DNA of 64,000 bases, taken from NCBI GenBank assembly GCA_030272155.1, contig CP126206.1, positions 1,240,001 to 1,304,000 of the forward strand, in the 5' to 3' direction. Shown one piece after another: positions 11,801 through 22,522 of the stretch; the stretch's first letter is position 1, and every line of letters begins with the position of its first letter. A model generated the notes under the pieces. It did no database searches. It was given only the letters and a program-made list of their open reading frames with translations, and had not been told where the DNA came from. Made by a program: the position numbers and the translations under genes. The DNA is from Tetradesmus obliquus. Its lineage: Eukaryota > Chlorophyta > Chlorophyceae > Sphaeropleales > Scenedesmaceae.

Positions 11801-14147
11801 CACCCTGCCAGCTGTCTGTTGCTGTGTGCTGTCTGCCCCCTGCAGGAGGCAGACACCGGTTACACGCCGGGTATGTTGTTGTCGCCGCTACCATGCACAT
11901 AAATATGTGTGGTCTTGCATCCCCTTTGCAGGAGGGCGATGCCGGTACCGCAGGCGGCGATCCCCCAGCACGCAGCAGCAGCAGCAGCAGCCCCACTGCC
12001 ACCAGCAGCTGGTGGGGAGAGGAGCCGGTTGCATCTGCTGCTGCCGCACCGCCCCTCATCCCACCAACCGCCTTTTCTGGTTTTTCCTTATTCCCTGCAG
12101 GAGCGCAGTACGGGGTGTGCTGGTGTCGCTGCTGCCGTGTAATTGATCAACCTGTTTCTGCCTCTGTTCCCACCTCACCCCTGCAGGAGGGCGATGCAGG
12201 CACCGCCCGCGGCGACCCGCCAGCACGTGGCAGCAGCAGCAGCAGCCCCGCTGCTACCAGCAGCTGGTGGGGGGAGGAGCCAGTGGCGTCTGCTGCTGCC
12301 AGTTTCGATGAGGCGCCGGATGGCGTGAGCCAGTGGGGCATCACTGACTGGCCGGCTGGGCTGCCGCGGCGCTGCAGCTGGCGCTGGCGCGGCGCGCTCA
12401 CAGGTGCGGAGATGCACCTTCAAACACAAGTTGTGTGTCATACTTGCGGTGTAGGCTTGAACACGGTGCTAGCAGAGTGTTGACGGTTGCTGCCCCAGAT
12501 GGCCAAAGGTCTTGGCTGCAGTTGTGTTTGAGTCCTGTTGTGTTGTTTTGACGAGGCGCCGGATGGCGTGAGGCAGTGGGGCATCACGGACTGGCCGGCT
12601 GGGCTGCCGCGGCGCTGCAGCTGGCGCTGGCGGGGCGCACTGACAGGTACGGTGCAGCAGTTGACTCAAACACAAGTTGTGTATCATGCGTGCGGTGTTC
12701 GCATGAATCTGGGACTAGAATGAGTGTTGGCCTCTGCTGTTTTAGATGGTCAAAGGTCTTGGCTGCGGGTCTGTTTGAGCGCTGGTCTGTTGTTTTGTTG
12801 AGGCGCTGGATGGCGTGAGCCAGTGGGGCATCACAGACTGGCCGGCTGGGCTGCCGCGGCGCTGCAGCTGGCGCTGGCGTGGAGCGCTGACAGGTGCGGC
12901 GCAGCATTGTTTGTGTTTTCTGCTTGCAATGCGTCGTGAAAACGGTACTACCAGAATGTCGAGTGTTGCTGCGCCGGACGGTCAAAGGTTTTGGCTGCAA
13001 GTCTGTTTGAGTGCTGGTCTGTTGTTTTGATGAGGCGCCGGATGGTGTGAGCCATTGGGGCATCACAGATTGGCCAGCTGGGCTGCCGCGGCGTGCAGCT
13101 GGCGCTGGCGGGGGGCGCTGACAGGTGCAGAGCTGCAAATTGCTTGCAAAATAAACTGTAACGTGTGTGATGCTGGCTGTGGTGTTACCAAGGGTGCTGG
13201 CTGTCGCACCAGGTGGTGCTGCATTAGTTCTTTTTTTGGCTGGCTGGGGCACTGCTGCCAGTTTTGACGAGGCGCCGGATGGCGTGAGCCAGTGGGGCAT
13301 CACAGATTGGCCGTCTGGCCTTCCCCGGCGCTGCAGCTGGCGCTGGCGCGGAGCGCTGACAGGTGCGCAATCCCTTACACGGCGGGGATGTGGTACTAGC
13401 AGAGTGTTGATTTTGCTGCCCCAGATGGTCAAAGGTCTTGGCTGCCGTTTGAGTGCTGGTCTGTTGCTTGCTGGGGCCGGATGGTGTGAGCCAGTGGGGC
13501 ATCACAGACTGGCCGGCTGGCGTGCCGCGGCGCTGCAGCTGGCGCTGGCGCGGAGCGCTGACAGGTGCGGCGCTGCAAACTGCCTGCAAATCTTATTCTG
13601 CAACGTATGTTTCAAGCCATGTGCTGCTGGCTGTCTTGTTACCAGGGATGCTGGCTGTAGCACCCGGTGCTTCTGCATTAGGTTTATTTGTTGGCGCTGG
13701 CGCAGATCGCTGACAGGTGCGGCGCAGCAGCTGCTTGTGTATGTTGCTTGTGGATCATGCATGCTGGCAGAGGGCTGGCTGATGCTGTTGCTGTTGCCAT
13801 CCCAGAGGTCAAGAGGCCTGTTGCTGCGGCTCTGTTGGAGTGCTGCCAGCTAACACCTCTGCGTGGTTGAGCCGCGCCACCCCAAACCCGGTGACTTAGC
13901 CGTTGTGCTTGTGCACGGCTACGCGCTTTTGAGGAGCAGTGCTGCCGCGACACTCGACTACTGCTGCTGCTGCCAAATACTGCTGCTGTGCACATATTTC
14001 TGTGTGGGGGGGCCCGCAGTCCCAAGCCAGGTGCCCCAGCCATTGTGCTGGTGCACAGCGTTGGTGCCTTTGGCGATCAGTCGCGCTTGAACCTGGTCCC
14101 ACTGGTACAAAACACTAACACTTGTTTGCATGCTTTTGCTGCTGCTG

Positions 14148-14186
<39 letters not shown>

Positions 14187-15423
14187 GCAGATTTCTGTGT
14201 GGTGGAGCCCCGCAACCCTAAACCTGGCGCCCAGCCATCGTGCTTGTGCACGGTTTCGGCGCCTTTGGGGACCAGTGGCGCTTCAACCTGGCCCCGCTGA
14301 TATGTGAATATACTAACACGCGTTCGCATGCTCTTGCTGCTGCTGCTGCTGTTCACAGACTTCTGTGTGGTGGAGCCACGCAACCCTAAGCCCGGTGCTC
14401 CAGCCATTGTGCTTGTGCACGGCTTTGGCGCCTTTGGGGACCAGTGCTGTCACGACACCTGACTACTGCGACTGCCGCCGCTGCTGCTGCTGCTGCTGCT
14501 GCGCACAGACTTCTGTGTAGTTGAGCCACGCAACCCTAGACCCGGAGCTCCAGCCATTGTGCTGGTGCACGGCTTTGGTGCCTTTGGGGACCAGTGGCGC
14601 TTCAACCTGGGCCCGCTCTCAGAAGCTGGCTACCGTGTGTTTGCGCCCACACTGCCTGGGTTCGGGCGCAGCGAGAAAGCTGCACTGCAGTACAGCCAGA
14701 ACGCGTGGAGGGACTTCATCAGGTCAGTTTAATCACTGAGTTTAGGCGCACTTGTGTTCATCTGCCGTGCATTTTGAAGCATGTTGGGGCTGTTTTGTGT
14801 TCTGGCCAAGCCATGCTGTGTGCTGGGGTCTGCTGTGGGGCTTCAACCTGGCCCCGCCGTCAGAAGCTGGCTACCGTGTGTTTGCCCCCACGCTGCCAGG
14901 ATTCGGGCGGAGCGAGAAAGCGGCACTGCAATACAGCCAAAACGCCTGGAGGGACTTCATCAGGTGCGTGCATCTGCCGCTTATTCCAAAATATAAGTGT
15001 TCTCCTGGGATGCTTTTCCGTGCATCACGGCGCTGTGTTTATCCTGTGGCCCAGCCATGCTTTGTGCTGGGGTCTGCTTCGGGGGTTTGACCTGGCCCCG
15101 CTGTCAGAAGCTGGCTACCGTGTGTTTGCGCCAACACTGCCAGGGTTTGGTCGCAGTGAGAAAGCTGCACTGCAGTACAGCCAGAACGCATGGAGGGACT
15201 TCATCAGGTGATTGCCAGCTGTTGAGTATGCTTTACTTGGTTGCTGCTGATGATGGCGTGTTTAGCTGAGGTTGCACACAGGGGCTGCCTGATAGCACAC
15301 CAAGGCTGTTGCCTCCCCCTGTGAGCCTCTCGTTGGCTCCTGACTGGGGTTCCACTCCTCGTTTGAGTGGAGCATGTAATGTAATGTAATGCTGTTGCAG
15401 TGTCTGCTGGGAGCAACCTTAAC

Positions 15424-15455
<32 letters not shown>

Positions 15456-18154
15456 GCTCTTTTTGATCACACCTTGCACACCTTGCAGGGACTTTTTGGT
15501 GTGTGTGGTGGGCTCCCCTGCTGTGCTTGCCGGCAGAAAGGCTGAGAACTGCTGCTGCTGCTGCTGTTTGCAGGGACTTTTTGGTGTGTGTGGTGGGCTC
15601 CCCTGCTGTGCTTGCTGGCAACTCCATTGGGGGCTTCATCGCTGCCTCACTGCTGACTAAACTCAATATTGTAAGCCCTTTGTTGTTGCTGCTGCGGTGT
15701 TTCTAAAGCTGCCAGCAGGTACTTTCAACAAGTACGCAAGGCTGTTGCAGTGTCTGCTAAGAGACATCCTGACAACCTGCTGCTTGCAACAAGGCTGTTG
15801 CAGTATCTGCTAAGAGACATCCTGACAACCTGCTGCTGCTGCTGCTGCTGTTCTGCAGGGACTTTTTGGTGTGTGTGGTGGGCTCCCCAGCTGTGCTGGC
15901 AGGCAACTCCATTGGTGGCTTCATTGCTGCCTCAGCGCTGACTAAATCCAATTATTGTAAGCCCGTTGTTGCTGCTGCTGCGGTGTCCCTAAAGCTGCCA
16001 GCAGGTACTTCCAACAAGTACGCCAAGGCTGTTGCAATGTCTGCTAAGAGACTTCCCTGACAACCTGCTGCTGCTGCTGCTGCTGCTGCTGCTTGCAGGG
16101 ACTTTTTGGTGTGTGTGGTGGGCTCCCCAGCTGTGCTTGCCGGCAACTCCATTGGGGGCTTCATTGCTGCCTCAGCAGCAGCAGACTACCCGTCACTGGT
16201 GGCGGGCCTCGCTCTGCTGAATAGTGCAGGCCCTGTTACGCCCGGCTACACAGCCGCGGATGCAGCAGCAGCAGCAGCCGCCACCTCGCCATCACCCAAC
16301 CCCTGGCTGGTGCAGGCCGGCACTGCAGCACTGATGCTGTATTTGCGCAGCAGCATTGCCAAGCAGCTCAAGTGGCTGTACCCCACAAACCCAGACAATG
16401 CGGACGAATGGCTGGAGCAGGAGATCTACAGGTGTGGTTTGGTTTGTTGTAAGCAGTTATAGCTTGTTATTATGGGTGTATTTTGGGTTGCTGCTGTACC
16501 TGTGCAGCAGCATTGCGAAGCAGCTCAAGTGGCTGTACCCCACAAACCCTGCAAATGCAGACCAGTGGCTTGAGCAGGAGATCTACAGGTGTGTTGACGT
16601 GTTATAACAGTTATATTGTGTTACCAGCGGGTCAAAGCGGCTTGTTTCTGTACTTGTGAGGCAGCACTTCCAAGCAGCTCAAGTGGCGGTGGTTTGCAAC
16701 TGCCTGAATTCCATCTTCGTCGTTGATATAATCGCTAACTATGTTTGTTGTACCTGTCTGCAGGGCTGCGTGCGACTCGCGCTCTGCGGATGTGTTTGCG
16801 AGCCGCGTCATAACCAACCTAGAGCATCAGGCACGTGGCAGCTCACACGATTCAACGTGCTGCTGTGTGCTGTGTAGGGCTGCATGCGACTCGCGCTCGG
16901 CTGATGTGTTTGCGAGCGTGTTCTACCTGCCCAAGCCCCGCCCGCTCAACTTCCTGGTCAATGACCTCTGGAAAGGGCCTACTGCAGTCATCCAGGGAGT
17001 GCTGGACCCCCTGAATGACGCACAGGTGGGTGGGGGTTTTGGGGTGATGGGTTCAGGTGCATAACCTTGGGTGTCAGGTTTGTAACAGGTGCTTAGGTGT
17101 GCAACCACCTCATCCTGTGACGCGGCCCCACTGCAGCCATCTAGGGAGTGCTGGACTCACTGAACGACGGGTGAGTGGAAATGGTCAGGGACTGGTACAC
17201 GTGGGGCTTACGGCCTGGAACATTCGCACGGGGGACTGCCTTGCACTGTCTGTGCACTGTCTGTGACCTTCCTTTGACCTTCCCGTGCCCTGTGTGTGAC
17301 CTTCCTGCAGGCGCGCTCTGACCGTGTTGTGCAGCAGTGCGGCCCTGTGGGGCTGCTGGCTTCAAATATCAAGGCGGGGCACTGTCGTTTGCTGCCTGTG
17401 ACCTTCCTGTGACTGGCTGTGGCACTGCTTGTGACCTTCATGTGACCTTCTCCTGCTCTGTGTGTGACCTTCCTGCAGGCCCGCTCTGACCTTCTCGTGC
17501 AGCAGTGCGCCCCAGTGGGCCTGGTGGCTTCAAACATCCAGGCAGAGCACTGCCCTATCGCATACGCACATGTATCTTGACCTTCAAGTGACCTTCTCCT
17601 GCGCTGTGTGTGACCTTCCTGCAGGCCCGCTCTGACCTTCTCGTGCAGCAGTGTGCCCCCGTGGGCCTCAGGGCCTGGACCATCAAGGCAGGGCCCTGCC
17701 ATGTCCCATATGCACATGTATCTTGACCGTCCTGTGACCGTCATCTGCCCTGTCTTTGACCTTCCTGCAGGCGCGTTCTGACCTTCTTGTGCAGCAGTGC
17801 GCCCCCGTGGGCCTCAGGGCCTGGAACATCCAGGCGGGGCACTGTTGTTTGCTGCCTGTGACCTTCCTGTGGCTGGCTGTGGCACTGCTTGTGACCTTCA
17901 TGTGACCTTCTCCTGCGCTGTGTGTGACCTTCCTGCAGGCGCGCTCTGACCTTCTCGTGCAGCAGTGCGCCCCAGTGGGCCTCAGGGCTTGGAACATCCA
18001 GGCGGGGCACTGCCCACATGATGAGCAGCCTGAGCTGGTTAATGCTGCGTTGCTGGAATTCATTGAGCAGATGGTTGAGCCAACGATGCAGTGCGGCAGC
18101 AGCAGCAGCAGCAGTCCTGCTGTAGTTGGAGCGGCTGCGAGCAAGGCACAGTGA
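6650..18154 (+). CDS. Chloroplast photolyase-N-domain / alpha-beta hydrolase fusion
   Basis: Exons are 6650-6700, 6822-6893, 7536-7680, 8835-8988, 10207-11113, 12187-12403, 14509-14722, 16099-16431, 16878-17025 and 17939-18154. They join without a frame break into 818 residues (863 if ATG 6515 is used). Residues 1-25 look like a chloroplast transit peptide ending near SLRVRA. Residues 42-140 match the photolyase/cryptochrome N-terminal domain (VWFQHDLRVADHPGLLAA, then GSDLVVRVG). The FAD-binding domain is absent. After an Ala/Ser-rich linker comes an alpha/beta hydrolase: oxyanion loop VLVHGFGAFGDQW, nucleophile elbow GNSIGG (Ser near 604), acid in GVLDP (near 741) and His in AGHCPHDEQPELVN (near 771). 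Plants have the same fusion (Arabidopsis At4g25290 type). The substrate is unknown. Introns are filled with partial copies of the adjoining exons. The exact copy used for exons 5 and 10 is inferred from phase. Confidence 0.85.
7419..7475 (+). repeat. Head echo of photolyase exon 3
   Basis: GCAG then GTGTGGTTCCAGCACAATTT repeats the start of the exon at 7536, followed by a decayed LLAA-coding stretch. It lies upstream of the intact exon. Confidence 0.8.
7700..7761 (+). repeat. (CAG)n tract at the donor side of intron 3
   Basis: About twenty CAG units begin 20 bases after the donor at 7681. The same intron ends in a CTG-rich tract at about 8746-8833 before the acceptor. Confidence 0.9.
7796..8612 (+). 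repeat. Seven tail echoes of photolyase exon 3
   Basis: Copies of the exon end (FFCLDPQLYAPLC then S/LxPAG) finish at about 7857, 7974, 8134, 8263, 8378, 8503 and 8610. Each finishes in CTGCAG or CAGCAG followed by a GTGAG-, GTAAG- or GTGGG-type donor. Spacing is about 107-160 bases, and CAG tracts separate them. The intact exon is 7536-7680. Confidence 0.85.
9174..10138 (+). repeat. Nine head echoes of hydrolase exon 5
   Basis: The sequence TGCAG|GTGGCTGGAGGC and up to 70 following bases (RWLEAGHMLAQQLDSS, LPTRIS) recur at about 9175, 9281, 9396, 9521, 9642, 9766, 9893, 9981 and 10102. The intact tenth copy starts at 10207. Spacing is about 90-126 bases. The first two, the seventh and the ninth are strongly decayed; the others are nearly identical and keep an open frame. 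Confidence 0.9.
11254..11670 (+). repeat. Three tail echoes of hydrolase exon 5
   Basis: Copies of KAALAAVELNDFHRQLAG, IPQ and the following donor lie at about 11240-11324, 11428-11498 and 11596-11665. The first has CAG|GTAAGC, and the third is disrupted (DYHRHWPAAS). The intact exon ends at 11113. Confidence 0.85.
11845..12075 (+). repeat. Head echoes of exon 6
   Basis: CTGCAG|GAGGCAGACACC at 11845 and CAG|GAGGGCGATGCC at 11932 repeat the start of exon 6 (EGDAGTAxGDPPAR, then poly-Ser, then SSWWGEEPVASAAA). The intact copy is 12187-12403. Confidence 0.85.
12547..13720 (+). repeat. Five to six tail echoes of exon 6
   Basis: Copies of DEAPDGVSQWGITDWPAG, then RRCSWRWRGALTG and an ACAG|GTGC donor, start at about 12547, 12799, 13029, 13265 and 13477. 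A stub (WRWRRSLTG) lies near 13695. Spacing is about 210-250 bases. They lie downstream of the intact exon 12187-12403. Confidence 0.9.
13864..14460 (+). repeat. Four head echoes of exon 7
   Basis: Copies of the hydrolase exon start (FCVVEPRNPKPGAPAIVLVH, GFGAFGDQ) lie at about 13864, 14000, 14190 and 14357. They have frameshifts and truncations, and each of the last two is preceded by a CTG tract plus an acceptor. The intact copy is 14509-14722. Confidence 0.85.
14835..15210 (+). repeat. Two tail echoes of exon 7
   Basis: 14838-14963 and 15085-15208 repeat the exon end from FNLAPLSEAGYRVFAPTLPG through NAWRDFIR and its AG|GT donor. They follow the intact exon 14509-14722. Confidence 0.9.
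15489..15960 (+). repeat. Three head echoes of exon 8 (nucleophile-elbow exon)
   Basis: GCAG|GGACTTTTTGGTGTG copies start at about 15489, 15574 and 15859. The second and third run through GNSIGGFIAAS and then diverge. The intact exon is 16099-16431. An intron segment with GCTGCCAGCAGGTACTT(C/T)CAACAAGTACGC is repeated with them. Confidence 0.9.
16503..16590 (+). repeat. Tail echo of exon 8
   Basis: This repeats SSIAKQLKWLYPTNP through WLEQEIYR and the AG|GTGTG donor. It lies downstream of 16099-16431. Confidence 0.9.
16763..16860 (+). repeat. Head echo of exon 9
   Basis: CTGCAG|GGCTGCGTGCGACTCG (RAACDSRSADVFAS) repeats the start of the intact exon 16878-17025, then diverges. Confidence 0.9.
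17110..17172 (+). repeat. Tail echo of exon 9
   Basis: A decayed copy of the end of exon 9 (GPTAAI, stop, GVLDSLND-like) is followed by GGGTGAGTGG. It lies downstream of the intact exon. Confidence 0.75.
17312..17850 (+). repeat. Four head echoes of terminal exon 10
   Basis: CCTGCAG|GC(G/C)CGCTCTGACC copies start at about 17312, 17480, 17625 and 17772, each encoding ARSDLLVQQCAPVGL-like sequence. The intact exon starts at 17939. Spacing alternates at about 145 and 168 bases, and the spacers contain many TGTGACCTTC motifs. Confidence 0.9.
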
Positions 18155-19312
18155 GCTGAGTGTGAACCGGTTGCTTTGCGACAATGCTCGGAAGCAGGGG
18201 GTGTACAGGAAGTGCTGTTGTTACGGCGCAGTGGCCCTGCTCAGGTGCACAATGGGCAGGCAGAGCTGGTCAATGCAGCGCTGCTGGAATTCATTGAACA
18301 TATGGTGGAGCCTGCAATGCAGCGCGGCAGCAGCAGCAGCAGATGCAGCAGCGGTGCGGCGGTGGTTGAGGCAGCTGCGAGCAAGGCATAGGGAGGTGCC
18401 AGCGGTGATGCCAGCAATGCAGCAGCTGCAGTGCAGGGCCCCTGCCAAGCAGGCACATCATATTGGCCCCCTTGTTGAGCAGCCAGAGCGGGAGGTGAAT
18501 GCGGCGCTGCTGGAATTCAATGAGCAGATGGTGGAGCCTGCAATGCTTGGTAACAGGACTAGCAGCAGCAGCAACAGCAGCAGCAGCGGCGGTGCGGCGG
18601 TGGTCGGAGCAGCTGCAAGCAAGGCATGATGACAGGGACAGTGGTGATGAAAGCAATGCGACAGCTGACGTGCAGTGCCCCTGCCAAGCAGGCGCATCAC
18701 GCGGGCCGCATGATAAACAGCCAGAGCTGGTCAGTGCAACGCTGCTGGAATTCATTGAGCAAATGGTGGAGCCTGCAATGCAGCGCGGCAGCAGCAGCAG
18801 CAGCAGCAGCAGTGCGGTGGTGGTTGGTGCAGGGGCGAGCAAGGCATAGCGACGCAGCGCTGATGAAAGCAATGCAACAGCTGACGTGCAGGGCCCCTGC
18901 CAAGCCGGTGCAGTGCGGGCCCTTAGATGAGCAGCCTGAGCTGGTCAATGCAGCGCTGCTGGAATATATTAAGCAGATGGTGGAGCCGGCAATGCAGGGC
19001 AACAAGCCTGGCAGCAGTAGCAGTAGCAGTAGCAGCAGCAGCGGTGCGGTGGTGGTCAGAGCTGCTGCAAGCAAGGCATAGTGAGGCCGGGGGCAGGGGA
19101 TGAGGGCGTTGCGACTGCTGCAGTGCTTGGGGTGTGCTCAGGCGCAGCATATGGGGCGCATGATGAGTAGCAGAATCTGGTGGCTGCTGCAGTTCGTTGA
19201 GGACGTGGTGCGAGAGTCTGCAATGCAGCGTGACAGCAACAGCAGCAGCAGCAGCAGCAACACGCTGTATTTGCCGCAGCAGCAAGCGAGGCTCAGTAAG
19301 CTCTCTGTCTAA
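18155..19312 (+). repeat. Five tail echoes of terminal exon 10, each with a stop
   Basis: Copies of (E/D)xQPELVNAALLEFIEQMVEP, poly-Ser and AVVVGAAASKA plus stop end at about 18391, 18629, 18849, 19081 and 19312. The last is the most decayed. They follow the intact terminal exon 17939-18154. They may form the 3' UTR, or alternative last exons if an acceptor is used. Confidence 0.85.
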
Positions 19313-19800
19313 TGAGCCTTTCACTGGCTCTTTACATGGGCGAGGTTACATGTGCAACTTTTTCTGTGATTGTAGCATCCTTGCAGACGTGTTGGTGGCA
19401 GGAATGCTATGTGGGTTTCACATTGCAGCATTCTGGCACCGTGCCAGGCTGAGCAGTGCCACGTATTCACCGATTCCGCACGATCGCCATGAGTCTCTGG
19501 CCTTAATTTTAATAATCATTAGTTCCATAATTAAACGAGTCAAGCTAATCACCGGCACATCCCGCTCCCATCCGAACCCCGTTGTGTGATCCGTAACCCC
19601 TGTCGAGACGCTCTTCTCGCCCTACTCGTTATTAACGTGCTGTCTTGAGTAAAGTTTCACACAACGTACTACCAGCTGCTCATCCTTGACATAGTTCAGC
19701 ACGAAAGGCACAGTTCAAATCCTTCGCTTGCAGCAGCAGGTGTCGTTCCACGTGCTGCACACTGATTTGAACACTACTACACTCGTATAAAAATTTAGTG
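19313..19800. other. Intergenic region, less repetitive
   Basis: No gene is supported. Base composition is more AT-rich than the flanks (for example TTAATTTTAATAATCATTAG near 19504) and CAG/CTG tracts are nearly absent. The upstream region of the GT32/DUF3431 gene probably begins here. Confidence 0.5.
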
Positions 19801-19908
19801 GTGATTCAGCAGATCCAGCTGACCAAGAACGACGCACGCCAGATTGCCGCTCAGCAGCACCACAGCAGCAGCAAGGCGTTCTCCTCGCTGCTCGGTGCGC
19901 CCAGCTAA
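19801..19908 (+). CDS. Orphan terminal-exon-like fragment
   Basis: A 35-codon open stretch ends in TAA and reads VIQQIQLTKNDARQIAAQ, then HHSSSKAFSSLLGAPS. It is preceded by an acceptor-like TTTAG at about 19794-19798. The composition looks coding, and the sequence is not a repeat shadow. No partner exon was found upstream, so it may be the last exon of an unrecognised gene or a broken remnant. I do not recognise it. Confidence 0.3.
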   Translation: MIQQIQLTKNDARQIAAQQHHSSSKAFSSLLGAPS

Positions 19909-20125
19909 CATATGACGGCGCTATTCAAACATTTGAAACTGCGTTAAGGAACCTCTATGTGTCGTTAATTCCCGCAGCATGCTGCTGTTGTACACCAGAA
20001 CCACTCCAGAGCATATCCACTGCCTGTCTCTTGCTGCACATCACTGCTGGATTTGGTTTGTACTCGTGCAGGGCTGCAGCCTCAGTCTTTCAGCGCGCCT
20101 CCTGCCTCTGCAGTGTCAGCAGGCT

Positions 20126-20644
20126 ATGGGTCAGCCACACAGGCTCTCCCAGCAGCCCTTCACCTACGTCCCGCTTCTTTGCCTCTGCACTGCTTTCCTT
20201 GGAGTGTGGAGCTTCCATCAGTTCAGCCCTCGTGCAGGGACAGTGGCTGTGCAACACCCCTCGCTCAGAGAAGCGGGGGGCATTCCTTGCTTGGTAGACC
20301 CTGGAGCAGAGGAAGCGACTGCACAACAGCAGCAGCAGCACCAGCAGCAGCTTGAAGTGCTGTCAGTTCCGCAGCGAATCAATCCTACCAACAAAACACC
20401 CATCAGCAACTACCGTGCCTTACATGGCAAGGGGCGGGATACTTTCCTGCAGGCGGGATTCCAGGTGCCAAAAGTGATCCATCAAGTCTGGACCAGCGAC
20501 GCAACAGCACTCGCGCGGCAGGACATCAGCAGCTGGCGAGAGGACTACTGCAAACACTGCAGTGGATGGACCCACAAGCTTTGGACACCTGCCGACCTGC
20601 AGGGTGAGCTAGGCAACAAGCGCAACCAAACAAATAAGCAGAGT

Positions 20645-20684
<40 letters not shown>

Positions 20685-21982
20685 TTTGGCAAGCAGAGGC
20701 CGCTGCTCTGCTGCAGCATGGAGGTATCGTCATCCCTGCTGGCCTAAGGTGGGATGGCATGCGCTGCTTAGACAGCATGCTGTCATTTGCGAGGTCAACA
20801 GGGGCCTTTGTTACCGTTGAGGACGGCGCTGTGGCATCCAATGCTATTGTGGCAGCCGTGAAACACCACCCTTTTGCAAAGCAGTTGGCCCGCCTGCAGT
20901 TTGCTGCTGCGGGTGTGGTTGGCGGCGCCTTCCGTGCGGCAGCACTGCACGCAGCATTGCAGACAGCTGACAACAGCATGCACTCTTCTCATTGTATCGG
21001 TGGATTTGTGGCACCAGGCTACTTTTCGGCCCGGGAGCCAGCACTCACAGCATCATTGGTCAGTACAGTGGCTGTGCCTATTGGCATGTTCTTTGTGCCT
21101 GCTCAATTCAAAAGTGTGTGTCAGCGGGTGATAACAAGTGAGGAAGCTGCAGAGAGGGAGCTGAGGGCAGGGAGCAACAGCAGTGGGAGTGTCAAAACCA
21201 AATTTGAAGGCGTCACTTGCTGCAACATGTCAACAACCCAGGCACATGTAGTTGTCAGTCACTGCAAGGAGGACTTAGAGGTTTTGCAGCAGCGGCTGAC
21301 ACACATCCTCAGAGTGCCAGCGTTGCTTCAATTGCAACCATGCCTTTTTATCTACTCAAAGTGTGGGCGGGCGCGGCAGGTGCGGCAGGCTTTGCCTAGC
21401 TCTGTGCAGGTGATTGAACTGGATAACACCGGCCGTGAAGGACACACTTACCTGTCACACATCATCAACCGTTATGACAGTTTGCCAGAGCACACCATTT
21501 TCCTGCAAGCAGAAGTTGAGGGAGTTGAGGATGTGGTGGGCCGGCTGGCGACTCTGAGTCCAACTACTGGGTTTATATGCTTGGGCTTTTGGGGGCGATC
21601 ATCACTGCATCACAGTAAGCGCCCAAACTGGGAAAGCATGCTACTACGGCTGCCTGAGTTGTACAGTTGGGTGCAGCATGATCTGTTGCCCGATGCAGTC
21701 GACCTGACATATCGAGGGCAGTTTGCTGTAGCAAAAAGCCGTGTGCGTGCACACCCCAGGTCGTTTTACGTGAAGCTGCTTGAGTATCTAACTGCCCCAG
21801 TGACGCATCACACAGCGGAAGACTACAGGAAGTTGAAGGTTCGAACCCCAGCACCTACAGCAGCCACTCAGAAGAATAACCCACTTTTTGGCCATGTGTT
21901 GGAGCGTGCATGGGGCTTCATATTTGGGTGTGGCCCAACAAGAGACAACCCGCGTGCTCAGGATGGGCTGACATGCGAGTGA
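20126..21982 (+). CDS. GT32-like / DUF3431 type II membrane protein
   Basis: This is a single open frame; ATG 20126 gives 618 residues, while the frame is open from 19979. I chose 20126 because it gives a short cytosolic tail and one membrane segment (about residues 12-33, YVPLLCLCTAFLGVW), typical of Golgi type II enzymes. Residues of about 115-240 resemble OCH1-like GT32 glycosyltransferases: VPKVIHQVWTSD, WTHKLWT and LLQHGGIVI. However, where the family has the metal-binding DXD after GGI, this protein has PAGLRWDG, so activity is doubtful. The C-terminal half matches DUF3431: VVSHCKEDLEVL, NTGREGHTYLSHI, FLQAEVEG, YRGQFAVAKSRV and FYVKLLEYL. A poly-Ser stretch (20643-20682) separates parts of the GT32 region; a small in-frame intron there (GTGAGC at 20605) cannot be ruled out. 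It is the only long gene here without obvious introns. Confidence 0.8.
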
Positions 21983-22235
21983 GAGAGGTCAGCAATGACT
22001 GTTGGTGCCGCAAAATCAGCAGTTACAACGCATGTATTGCATGTGACTAGTGATACTGCTGCTTTCTTGTGCAGTTGGCACGCTGCATACTTCTGAGACA
22101 CCTTTCAAGCACAACCGGGGTGGGGCTGGGTTCAAATCGGGTGGGGTTTTGGCCGGGTGGGGTGCTAGGTGTGTGGCCCGTGGGCGTGCTCCGCATGCAA
22201 CATGTAGCATTGTTACAAGTCATGTATGCAAGTAG
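21983..22235. other. Downstream region of GT32/DUF3431 gene
   Basis: I see no gene. It probably holds the 3' UTR of the preceding gene. A G-rich stretch (GGGGTGGGGCTGGG to GGTGGGGTGC) lies at about 22118-22170. Confidence 0.45.
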
Positions 22236-22522
22236 CATGTGCAAAATGACGGTTTTAGGCATGGTAAATGCACAACTGCGTACCTGCAAGCAATGTGCTC
22301 AGGGTCCTGGTTACTGCAGTTGTGGTGGTCACGGTGGTACAAGGTGACAGTGCAGCTGCACTTTGTGTTGCGGGTCCCTGTGGTACAAGGTGTCAGCGCA
22401 GCTGCAGTGCACTTGGAGCGCCAAGAGCTTGCAGGCTGGGGGGATTACTTGGGGCTTCTGGTCCAGCATTGCTAGAAGGTGCGCAGTTGTGCATTCGCCA
22501 TGCCTAAATCTGTCATTCTGCA
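22236..22522. repeat. Imperfect inverted repeat with arms of about 56 bases
   Basis: The left arm 22236-22294 and right arm 22467-22522 are reverse complements with scattered mismatches. Both contain ATGCACAACTGCG and TTTAGGCATGG on one strand. The roughly 170-base centre carries two related GTGGTACAAGGTG(A/T)CAG blocks. This resembles a MITE or foldback remnant. Confidence 0.65.
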
